Source of the DNA: an uncultured Bacteroides sp.
Lineage (GTDB): Bacteria > Bacteroidota > Bacteroidia > Bacteroidales > Bacteroidaceae
Reading direction: 5' to 3'
Length of the DNA stretch: 64,000 nucleotides
NCBI RefSeq assembly: GCF_963678845.1
Contig: NZ_OY787464.1
Span: 1,240,001-1,304,000, forward strand
Shown here: piece by piece, positions 43,484 to 51,024 of the stretch
Layout: every line of letters starts with the position of its first letter
Position numbering within the stretch: the first letter of the stretch is position 1
Notes under the pieces: model-generated
What the model saw: the letters and a program-made list of their open reading frames with translations, nothing else
What the model was told of the DNA's origin: nothing
Database searches by the model: none
Program-made: the position numbers and the translations under genes

Positions 43484-45568
43484 TCATTCTTTATTCGCTA
43501 CCATTATATTCTCCGAAGTAGAATCATTATAAGTTACTTTGACGATGGCCAACTTTTCATTCTTCATATCTATTTGGCAATAATATGTTTTCACTTGTTG
43601 CTTAGAAAGAGGTTGTCCAGACAAAGAAAGCAGTTCTATCTTATTCATTTTCTCATCACTCTTTACATAAATTTTTCCCTTTTCAGCCCATGCCTTGGCG
43701 CGAGAAAAAGAGGGAGACGCTGCTTCTGAAGTTCTAAAATCAATAACCAATGTAACATCTCCCTTTGAAGCAGAAACTACATTATTACTAGCTGAAGCAA
43801 TCTTGGTAATAGCATCATTATTACTACTATCTTTATCGGAACTTAGTTTGCTATCTTTATTTGTTTTGAAATAAATGGTAGGAAATGTACTTCCCGAAGT
43901 AGTCAGATTATTTATTACTCCACCTGTACCAATTGTATAGATGGATACAGAGTATTGATTTTGCACAAAGTTAACAGACAGTTGTGTCGGAGCATTTACA
44001 GAAAGAGTCGTAAAACAGCCCTCTTTCAATTGTGAAGTCACATCTTCCTTATTATAATAAACTTTACCAATAGAAAAGCCAGCGTTAGGCGTTATTTTAA
44101 AAGTTCTCGCCTGCCCGGCAGGCACTATCAAAGTTTGCCCACTTTGTAGATTATCATTATTATAAGAAATAAGGCCTCCATCGCCTTTCAAAACAGTTAC
44201 TCTATATTCTTTTATTATATCTGATTCACTCACATTCATAAAGTTACTCCATACAGATCGGGTCATATAAGCTGTAGCATATCCTTTAGGAACAACTAGT
44301 TTACAAGTCTTTTTATTTACATTATCCCAAATGTCTGCTGTTATCTTTTGAGGAGTTGAGCAAAATGTTTTAATTTCCATTAAATTGCTGCAATTACTAA
44401 ATGCTGATGATTTAATATTAGAAAGTGCAGATGGAAAAGTGATACTTGTCAGACCACTACAATTAGAGAATGATTCTTCTCCGATAGTACTAAGCGATGA
44501 TGGAAAAATAATACTTGTCAAGCCAATACATCCCTTAAATGCATAATTTCCGATAGTTGTAAGTGCATCAGGAAGAATAATATTTAATAAATGCTTATTC
44601 ATAAAAGCCGATTCCGGGATAGCTTTCAATTTAGTAGCACTTAAATCTACTGAAACAAGATTGAGCATATGAGAATTCATGACAGCAAAGTCCGACTCAT
44701 CTAATAGCCCCTCTAAAACAAGAGAGTTTACTTTATTGAGTGAAACTCCGGCAGCAATTATTTCAGAAGCCAACTTTTCAGTTGTAGTAATATTCAAATG
44801 AAGCGAAGTACCCTCACCTTCTATAATAGCCCTGCTTGCCCAATAGTTTCCCCTGCGGTAACTATCTCCTGCCCCTTCAGATACATAGACTGCAACTAGC
44901 TTTGAGTCAAAAGAGTTTGATTGCATAATAGGAGCAACCTTTGCATTAATCTTACAAGATGTTAGGTAACAGCCATAAAAAGCACCATCTCCTATTGTAG
45001 TTAGTGAATCAGGAAGAACAAGACTAGTTAAACCACTACAGCCATAAAAAGCACCATCTCCTATTGAAGTAAGGGTGGATGGAAAAACAATACTTGTAAG
45101 TCCACTACAACTATCAAAAGCATAATTATCTATAGCATAAAGTTTTGAAGGAAATTCAACATTTATTAAATTAGTACAGCCAGAAAAAGCACCAAACTCA
45201 ATAGTTTTAATTGTAGATGGAAGAATTATTGATTTTAACGATGTCTTTCCAATAAACAAGCCATCATTACTACAAAAAGCATAATTAGGGATAGCATTTG
45301 AAAGGTAATCGTTATCATATGCTTTAACAGTAACATTCTTCATGTTAATATTGGCTAGTACTGGCATATTATCTTTCATAACAACAAAATCTCTTTGGTC
45401 AATCACACCAGTAAGAGTTAAATCTGTCACAGCCTTTAATTCATCTGTAGAGAGAAGCGTTTTTAATGTTCCTGGTATAGCTATATTTATTGTTTTGTAA
45501 ACTTGAGCTTTAAGCGGTAAAACACAGACGAATAGTGCAAATAATATTATTAAATAGTCCTTCTTCAT
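43484..45568 (-). CDS. BspA-like leucine-rich repeat secreted protein
   Basis: A 694-residue surface or secreted protein. A signal peptide (ending LPLKAQ) is followed by LRR_5/BspA-type 23-residue repeats in two blocks (LTSIVFPSTLTSIGDGAFYG; LTSIIFPSSLSTIGEESFSN). An InlB/bacterial-repeat-like module follows (YRVTVLKGDGGLISYNNDNL, FKITPNAGFSIGKVYY), and then a C-terminal beta-domain (KIYVKSDEKMNKIELLSLSG) like those called DUF6383 or T9SS-type sorting domains. Such proteins are often adhesins, but this one's role is not known. It stands alone, with a good promoter upstream. Whether the tail directs secretion or is a simple beta-sandwich cannot be decided here. Confidence 0.85.
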   Translation of the reverse strand: MKKDYLIILFALFVCVLPLKAQVYKTINIAIPGTLKTLLSTDELKAVTDLTLTGVIDQRDFVVMKDNMPVLANINMKNVTVKAYDNDYLSNAIPNYAFCSNDGLFIGKTSLKSIILPSTIKTIEFGAFSGCTNLINVEFPSKLYAIDNYAFDSCSGLTSIVFPSTLTSIGDGAFYGCSGLTSLVLPDSLTTIGDGAFYGCYLTSCKINAKVAPIMQSNSFDSKLVAVYVSEGAGDSYRRGNYWASRAIIEGEGTSLHLNITTTEKLASEIIAAGVSLNKVNSLVLEGLLDESDFAVMNSHMLNLVSVDLSATKLKAIPESAFMNKHLLNIILPDALTTIGNYAFKGCIGLTSIIFPSSLSTIGEESFSNCSGLTSITFPSALSNIKSSAFSNCSNLMEIKTFCSTPQKITADIWDNVNKKTCKLVVPKGYATAYMTRSVWSNFMNVSESDIIKEYRVTVLKGDGGLISYNNDNLQSGQTLIVPAGQARTFKITPNAGFSIGKVYYNKEDVTSQLKEGCFTTLSVNAPTQLSVNFVQNQYSVSIYTIGTGGVINNLTTSGSTFPTIYFKTNKDSKLSSDKDSSNNDAITKIASASNNVVSASKGDVTLVIDFRTSEAASPSFSRAKAWAEKGKIYVKSDEKMNKIELLSLSGQPLSKQQVKTYYCQIDMKNEKLAIVKVTYNDSTSENIMVANKE
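44972..45068 (-). repeat. 69-base internal repeat of the BspA-like gene
   Basis: A stretch of about 28 bases starting GCCATAAAAAGCACCATCTC occurs at 44972 and again at 45041, differing at one base, with a step of 69 bases, or 23 codons. This is recent duplication of one LRR unit. Confidence 0.75.
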
Positions 45569-45859
45569 TATATTTACATATTAAATAATCTTTATTATTC
45601 TAAATTAATTTACAAAATTAAACTAATCAATCGAATTTCAAAGATTTTTATCAATATATTTTTAAAATAAGACTAATGATATTCTTTCTTACTAATGCTT
45701 TTTGCTAAGAAAAAAGAATTATTTATTAGACAACAAGACTTTGTAAAACAGTTAATTAAGCTCCTGTTTAACAATGAACTATACTTAAATCACATCATAA
45801 AACAATTAATTAAATCGCTGATTTTTAATATCTTTAATAGTATTCAACGCTATTAAAAC
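45569..45859. other. AT-rich gap before the decayed transposase
   Basis: These 291 bases are very AT-rich. Apart from the promoter of the BspA-like gene (45613-45642) I see nothing with support; part may be the left end of the degenerate insertion sequence. Confidence 0.4.
45613..45642 (-). promoter_or_regulatory. Predicted promoter of the BspA-like gene
   Basis: On the minus strand TTTG (45642-45639) is followed after 18 bases by TAATTTTG (45620-45613). The transcript would start near 45606, about 38 bases before the ATG. Confidence 0.55.
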
Positions 45860-46648
45860 ATGGTAAAATCAAACATACTTAACCAATATAAAAAAATCTA
45901 TAAGAATGCTCTTTCTGAAATGGGAACAAAGTCAAACAAAATTCTTCAAGGATTTTATCGTTGAAACACTTTTAGTGTATATGATTATTCCCCAAAGAAT
46001 ATATTATCTTCAACCAGGAAGATACAGCTACTCCTATGAACAATGTTTGAGAATGAATTCAGCTTTAGGTGTTCTACAGGTAAAAGAGAACGGCCAAAGC
46101 TATATGATAACAAAATTGATTTTACCAACTTAGATTTAAATAGGTTTGAGAAGATCAATTTATATGTTGACAAAGGTAACCTTTATACCACAAAGGCATA
46201 TTCTAAATCCTTGAAACAAATGATAAAACTTGAAATTTGGATTTCTGATAAAGAGAAAAAGCATAAACCTCATTTCTCTACCAATATCAACCTTTCCGGC
46301 AAAGATATGATAGAAACATATCGCACCCGTTTCCAGATTGAGTTCAATTTTAGAGATGCCAAGCAGTTTACCGGATTGAACCAGTGTTAAGCAAGGAATC
46401 TGTCAAAACTGAAGTTTAATTTCAATGCTTTATTAACAGCTGTGAATGTGGTAAAGATCGTTGCTAAAGAAAAGGGTATAAACTTTTCGATGGCTTCACT
46501 TAAAACAATGATGCACAATACATTCCTTCTTCAAAGTTTTATTTGCGTGTCTGGTATTAGACCAAACAAGAGATTAAATCAAAAACTATTCAAAGAGCTC
46601 ATTGAGAGTTTGCGGCTATTACAGCATAGCTCAATACTATTTTATTAG
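45860..46648 (+). pseudogene. Decayed IS4-type DDE transposase
   Basis: Successive frames across this interval read as one transposase with frameshifts and stops. MVKSNILNQYKKIYKNALSE (from 45860, stop at 45962) is followed by KINLYVDKGNLYTTKAYSKS and the DDE-family YRTRFQIEFNFRDAKQFTGL (stop at 46388-46390). The frame then resumes ARNLSKLKFNFNALLTAVNV and ends near 46646. The YRxRFQIEFxFRDAKQ segment, with its catalytic Glu, is typical of IS4-related Bacteroides transposases. Much of the middle, including the first Asp region, is missing. It is inactive. No terminal inverted repeats were identified. Confidence 0.85.
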
Positions 46649-46714
46649 CGAATTATTATAATTTATAAAACAATAACTGAAAGCTGATTGTTACATATAA
46701 TAAAAAATATAGAA

Positions 46715-47260
46715 ATGAGAACTTTTACAATTTTAGTCTGTATGACATTACTATCTATTGCATCTGTTAATGCACAGAATAAGTCTTTTTATGATTTTAC
46801 AGTAAAAGACATCAATGGTAAGGATATCAAAATGTCTTCCTTCAAAGGGAAGAAAGTACTAATCGTTAATGTAGCTTCAAAGTGTGGGAATACTCCGCAA
46901 TACGAGAAGCTTCAAGAACTTTTTGAAAAATATGGTAAAGGTAATTTTGTTATTATCGGCTTCCCTGCTAATAATTTTATGGGTCAAGAACCTGGAACAA
47001 ACGAAGAGATTCAACAATTCTGTACGTTGAATTATCATGTAACATTTCCGATGATGTCTAAAATATCAGTTAAAGGAAAAGATATTGCTCCTTTATATAA
47101 ATGGCTCACAGAGAAAGCTGAGAATGGAGTACAAAATGCCGAAGTTAAATGGAATTTCCAGAAGTTTATGATTGATGTGAACGGCAACTGGGTAGGCGTA
47201 ATACCGCCTAGCGAAAGTCCTATGAGCGACAAAATTATTAATTGGATTGAAAAGGAATAA
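46715..47260 (+). CDS. Glutathione peroxidase family protein
   Basis: A 181-residue secreted thiol peroxidase. I place the start at the ATG at 46715, since the earlier in-frame start (46688) is TTG and lies before the signal peptide MRTFTILVCMTLLSIASVNA. The peroxidatic Cys57 lies in NVASKCGNTPQYEKLQ, followed by GFPANNFMGQEPGTNEEIQQ with the catalytic Gln, and VKWNFQKFMID with Trp-Asn. The enzyme is cysteine- rather than selenocysteine-based and probably uses thioredoxin-like reductants. An unusual point is the exported location. It stands alone, with a hairpin after it. Confidence 0.95.
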   Translation: MRTFTILVCMTLLSIASVNAQNKSFYDFTVKDINGKDIKMSSFKGKKVLIVNVASKCGNTPQYEKLQELFEKYGKGNFVIIGFPANNFMGQEPGTNEEIQQFCTLNYHVTFPMMSKISVKGKDIAPLYKWLTEKAENGVQNAEVKWNFQKFMIDVNGNWVGVIPPSESPMSDKIINWIEKE

Positions 47261-47414
47261 ACAATTGGATTCTCTATTTATGATCAACCACTTTTATAAA
47301 TTCTGAAGTTCCATCCAGATAAAGAACTTCAACAACAGATACACAAAAGATTTCATTTGTAATAATGAGAAAACAAATGATACAAAGAACTATTTAGAAA
47401 AATGCTTGTTACAT

Positions 47415-47450
47415 AATAAGAACAGCCTAATTGTTGTTCTTATTATTTTA
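47415..47450 (+). terminator. Hairpin terminator after the peroxidase gene
   Basis: AATAAGAACA (47415-47424) pairs perfectly with TGTTCTTATT (47435-47444), followed by ATTTTATT. It lies 155 bases after the stop, before the next gene. Confidence 0.5.
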
Positions 47451-47496
47451 TTGAGCATAATAGCTGTTTCACTAACAGCAAGGATCTTATCTAAAT

Positions 47497-48078
47497 ATGA
47501 AAAAATTATTATTTATATTATTATTCCTTCCAACTCTATGCTTCGGACAAACAAAGCAAGATCTCTTTTATTTAATAGATAAATTTCCGGTTGATAAGTC
47601 AGGTAACATAGATTTCTGCATTACTGATTCTTTAAAGAATGTCAGCAAAGAATCACTCCATGTAAGAGCTATTCAGGCTATCAATTATTTTTTTAAAGAT
47701 TCTCCCTCACCAATTATGCCCGTTTACAATGAAACCAATGATATGATTATTTACAGAGGCCGGTTTGGACGATATGAAAGAACCAAGAAAACTTTTTCTT
47801 CGGTTCTCAATACTTATATTTATAGGTTCACTTTGAAAATAGAATATGAAGACAATTGGTATAAAATAGACTTTTATGATATTTCAGAGTCTATAGAAAA
47901 TATCACCACTGATCTTTCAGATCTTTTGAACAAAGATTATTATAATAAAGCCAGATTAACAGCCAGTTCATTAAAGACTAAATACAATTCCATCTTATTC
48001 ATTTACAATTATCTGACTAATAAAACAAACTCTATTGATGAATACATGAAGCAAGTAGAAAAAAAGACAGGTAAATAG
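47497..48078 (+). CDS. Small secreted protein, DUF4468-like
   Basis: A 193-residue exported protein. The signal peptide is MKKLLFILLFLPTLCFGQ. The mature part (VDKSGNIDFCITDSLKNVSK, then YIYRFTLKIEYEDNWYKIDF) fits the DUF4468 pattern of a TBP-like alpha/beta fold in Bacteroidetes secreted proteins, which have no established function. There is no lipobox and no membrane segment besides the signal. It stands alone between the peroxidase and the convergent beta-galactosidase. Confidence 0.75.
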   Translation: MKKLLFILLFLPTLCFGQTKQDLFYLIDKFPVDKSGNIDFCITDSLKNVSKESLHVRAIQAINYFFKDSPSPIMPVYNETNDMIIYRGRFGRYERTKKTFSSVLNTYIYRFTLKIEYEDNWYKIDFYDISESIENITTDLSDLLNKDYYNKARLTASSLKTKYNSILFIYNYLTNKTNSIDEYMKQVEKKTGK

Positions 48079-48153
48079 AGTAAACTAGTTCATCCTTCAG
48101 AATAAAGATTTTCATGTTTATCTCAAAGCATTAACAGGCTATATTATAACAAA

Positions 48154-48189
48154 AACAGATCGCTACAAAGAACTATGCAGCGATCTGTT
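48154..48189. terminator. Bidirectional hairpin between convergent genes
   Basis: AACAGATCGCT (48154-48164) pairs perfectly with AGCGATCTGTT (48179-48189). The stem has A-rich and T-containing flanks and sits between the convergent DUF4468 and GH2 genes. Confidence 0.6.
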
Positions 48190-48267
48190 ACTATATATAT
48201 TCCTGTTACAGAAATCTATAACGATTATTTCAATTAAGAAAAAGGTTCAGGAGAAATGTCCTTAGAC

Positions 48268-50778
48268 TTATTTACTTTGCAAATTAATTACCCCGGTTTT
48301 CAATCCTTTGGCAGATGCTTTAAGAGTAATATTGCCAGCTTTATCAGTAGTCTGAACAATAGCTGTCAGCATTCCATTAAATAAAGTCATTTGCGGCAAG
48401 TGGAATAAATCCAAAGAGATTGGATCTCCGTTTGCACCAGCACGATAAGTTCCGGCTCCACTCACTTTAAATTTAACCAGTTGATTTACATCCGGACAAA
48501 GATTGCCATCCTTGTCTACAACTTTCACAGTAATGTAAGAGAGGTCTTTACCATTTGCCGTAAGCGAAGTTCGGTCGGCGGTCAGTTCTATATGATGAGG
48601 AGCACCTGCTGTGCGTATTTCTTTTTCAGCCACAGCCTTGCCATCTTTATCATAAGCTACAACTTTTACCGTTCCCGGTTCATATTTAGTATCCATCCAC
48701 ATCAGGCGGTAACGTTTCTGACGTTTCAGTTCCTTCATTGAAGCATCATCGCCGCTATTATCTACTGTTACAGACAAATCTTTTGTGCGTATGCCCTGAC
48801 TTTTACCATTAATAAATAATTCAGCAGAAGGATAATTGGTATATACAAATACAGGAGTCACTTCGCCTTCACGACCTTTCCAGTTCCAATGAGGAAGAAT
48901 ATGCAATGTCTCTTTTGTAGGATTCCAATGACTGCGATACAAATAATATCTGTCTTTAGGAAGACTTGCAAGATCTATAATTCCAAACAAAGAACTATGA
49001 TTTGGCCAATTCTCATAATACGGAGTCGGTTCACCCAGATAATCAAAACCTGTCCAAACAAACTCACCGATACAATAAGAGCGGTCATCATGCTGAATAT
49101 AATCATCTTCGGGCAGATTAGACCAATCGCAATACTCTACATCATATGAAGATGATTGATGGTCGTCATACTTTTGCATCATTTTAGGTTCTACCGGGAA
49201 TTTATAAACTCCACGTGAACTGACTGTAGAAGCAGTTTCACATCCAAGAATTAATTGCTGAGGAAGTTTTTCGTAAGCTTCAGGATATATACTTGTATGA
49301 TAATTTATTCCGGCAATATCCATTATTGCAGCAAAGTTATTCCCAAGATCTGCTTTAGGCTTATTCATACCCTGAGTTACAGGACGGGTAGGATCTTCAC
49401 GATGACAGATATCTTGTAAAAAACGCGCTATCTTAGCTCCACCGACAACTCCTTGCTGAGGCACTTCATTGCCTATACTCCACATTACTACACTTGGATT
49501 GTTACGATAATGATGAACTAAATTTACCAAATCTTTCTCTGCCCATTCATCAAACAAAAGATTATACCCATTCTTACACTTAGGAGCTTTCCACTCATCA
49601 AATGATTCGGCCATAACCATCATTCCCATTTCATCGCAAACCTTTATTAATTCAGGTGAAGGCATATTGTGAGAGGTACGAATTGCATTGCTGCCCATCT
49701 CCTTTAGCATACTAACCTGATGGCGCAAAGCTGCTTCATTGGTTGCTGCACCAAGAGGTCCCAGATCATGATGCATACAAACACCTCTGAATTTTATTTT
49801 CTTTCCATTCAGGAAGAATCCTTTATCAGGGATTATTTCAATAGAGCGAATTCCAAATGTTGTTGTATATTCGTCTTTCAATGTAGCACCCTCGTAAAGC
49901 TTAGATACAGCCTTATACAAATATGGAGTTTCAATATCCCATAACTTAGGCTGAGTAACAATGATGTTCTGTTCAAAAAGATCGCCATCGTATTTGCTGA
50001 GGTTTGTTTCGTTTGTCGCTACAATTTTATTATCAGCATCCTTTATTTCTGTAACCAACCGGAAGTTTTCCACTTTGGTATCTGCCGGACAAACAACTTT
50101 TGTTTTCAGATTTATTTTTGCAAAGTCTGATGTTATTTTAGGAGTTGTCAATTGTGTTCCCCAAACAGGAATGTGTGCATCGTCTGTAATAATCACGTGA
50201 ACATTGCGATATAATCCTGCTCCAGGATACCATCGGGATGATTCTTCCTTGTTTTCTAAACGAACAGCCAGTAAATTATTTCCTGCTTCATTAAGATAAG
50301 GAGTAATATCCAGATAAAAAGAGTTGTACCCGTATGCCCAATGACCAACTTTCTTTCCATTAAGAAAAACTTCGGGATTACTCATAGCTCCATCAAAAAG
50401 TATAGCCGCTTTCTTCCCTTTTGTAAATTCAGGAACTTTAAAATTGATTCTGTACCAACCTACTCCAACAAAAGGCAATCCACCGGTTCTTCCGGCATGT
50501 TCCATTGCTTCTTTTTGTCCATCCTGAGTAATAGCAACCTTTTGCATATCATTTTTTGAACTAAATGGCCCATAAATAGCCCAGTCATGCGGAATAACAA
50601 CCGACTGCCATTTACTATCATTAAAATCTGGAGAATAAGATTGAGGATTGTCTGTTCTTGTGAATTTCCATCCTTTCTCTAATAAAAACGCTGTACGAAC
50701 TTGCGCTGAGAGTATACATAAAGAACAGCACCAGCCTAATGCAAGAAATAATAACTTTCTCATATTTGTTAGATTCAT
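48268..50778 (-). CDS. GH2 beta-galactosidase-type glycosidase
   Basis: An 836-residue exported GH2 enzyme. Met6 (50763) starts a cleaner signal peptide (MRKLLFLALGWCCSLCILSA), and the predicted -7 box at 50793-50800 also suits that start. The jelly-roll, Ig-like and TIM-barrel order is standard. The acid/base is Glu438 (WSIGNEVPQQ) and the nucleophile Glu572 (IGEFVWTGFDYLGEP), numbered from the first Met. DUF4982-like and Big/invasin-type domains follow (HHIELTADRTSLTANGKDLS). Most relatives are called beta-galactosidase, but GH2 enzymes in Bacteroides vary, so the sugar is uncertain. It is not linked to a SusC/SusD pair. Confidence 0.9.
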   Translation of the reverse strand: MNLTNMRKLLFLALGWCCSLCILSAQVRTAFLLEKGWKFTRTDNPQSYSPDFNDSKWQSVVIPHDWAIYGPFSSKNDMQKVAITQDGQKEAMEHAGRTGGLPFVGVGWYRINFKVPEFTKGKKAAILFDGAMSNPEVFLNGKKVGHWAYGYNSFYLDITPYLNEAGNNLLAVRLENKEESSRWYPGAGLYRNVHVIITDDAHIPVWGTQLTTPKITSDFAKINLKTKVVCPADTKVENFRLVTEIKDADNKIVATNETNLSKYDGDLFEQNIIVTQPKLWDIETPYLYKAVSKLYEGATLKDEYTTTFGIRSIEIIPDKGFFLNGKKIKFRGVCMHHDLGPLGAATNEAALRHQVSMLKEMGSNAIRTSHNMPSPELIKVCDEMGMMVMAESFDEWKAPKCKNGYNLLFDEWAEKDLVNLVHHYRNNPSVVMWSIGNEVPQQGVVGGAKIARFLQDICHREDPTRPVTQGMNKPKADLGNNFAAIMDIAGINYHTSIYPEAYEKLPQQLILGCETASTVSSRGVYKFPVEPKMMQKYDDHQSSSYDVEYCDWSNLPEDDYIQHDDRSYCIGEFVWTGFDYLGEPTPYYENWPNHSSLFGIIDLASLPKDRYYLYRSHWNPTKETLHILPHWNWKGREGEVTPVFVYTNYPSAELFINGKSQGIRTKDLSVTVDNSGDDASMKELKRQKRYRLMWMDTKYEPGTVKVVAYDKDGKAVAEKEIRTAGAPHHIELTADRTSLTANGKDLSYITVKVVDKDGNLCPDVNQLVKFKVSGAGTYRAGANGDPISLDLFHLPQMTLFNGMLTAIVQTTDKAGNITLKASAKGLKTGVINLQSK

Positions 50779-50792
50779 TTGTATTTAGGAAG

Positions 50793-50800
50793 CAAAAATA
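50793..50800 (-). promoter_or_regulatory. Predicted -7 box of the GH2 gene
   Basis: The minus strand reads TATTTTTG, matching TAnnTTTG. The transcript start near 50786 would leave about 8 bases before the Met1 codon but about 23 before Met6, supporting the later start. Confidence 0.5.
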
Positions 50801-50967
50801 AGAAAATAAAAAAGACACTGCAAGTTAAGACGATTCAACTTTTAGTTAGATTATGGAAGGAAAAAATACAATTAGAATCATTCTGCAGCAATCACTGAAA
50901 TTACAGATAGCATTCAAATAGTAAACAATTATATGGCTTCAAATCTGAAATCCAACAATTTACATAA

Positions 50968-51001
50968 AAGGGCTCTTTGAATTTATTTTCAAAGAGCCCT
51001 T
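50968..51001 (-). terminator. Terminator of the pyrophosphatase gene
   Basis: AAGGGCTCTTTGAA (50968-50981) pairs perfectly over 14 bases with TTCAAAGAGCCCTT (50988-51001), with a 6-base loop. On the minus strand it lies 24 bases after the stop and is followed by TTATG. Confidence 0.85.
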
Positions 51002-51024
51002 ACAGCATTATAGCATTTCAATGA

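Noticed and set aside
46688..46714. Nine-codon N-terminal extension of the glutathione peroxidase
   Set aside because: It begins with TTG and would place a polar stretch before the signal peptide that starts at the ATG at 46715.
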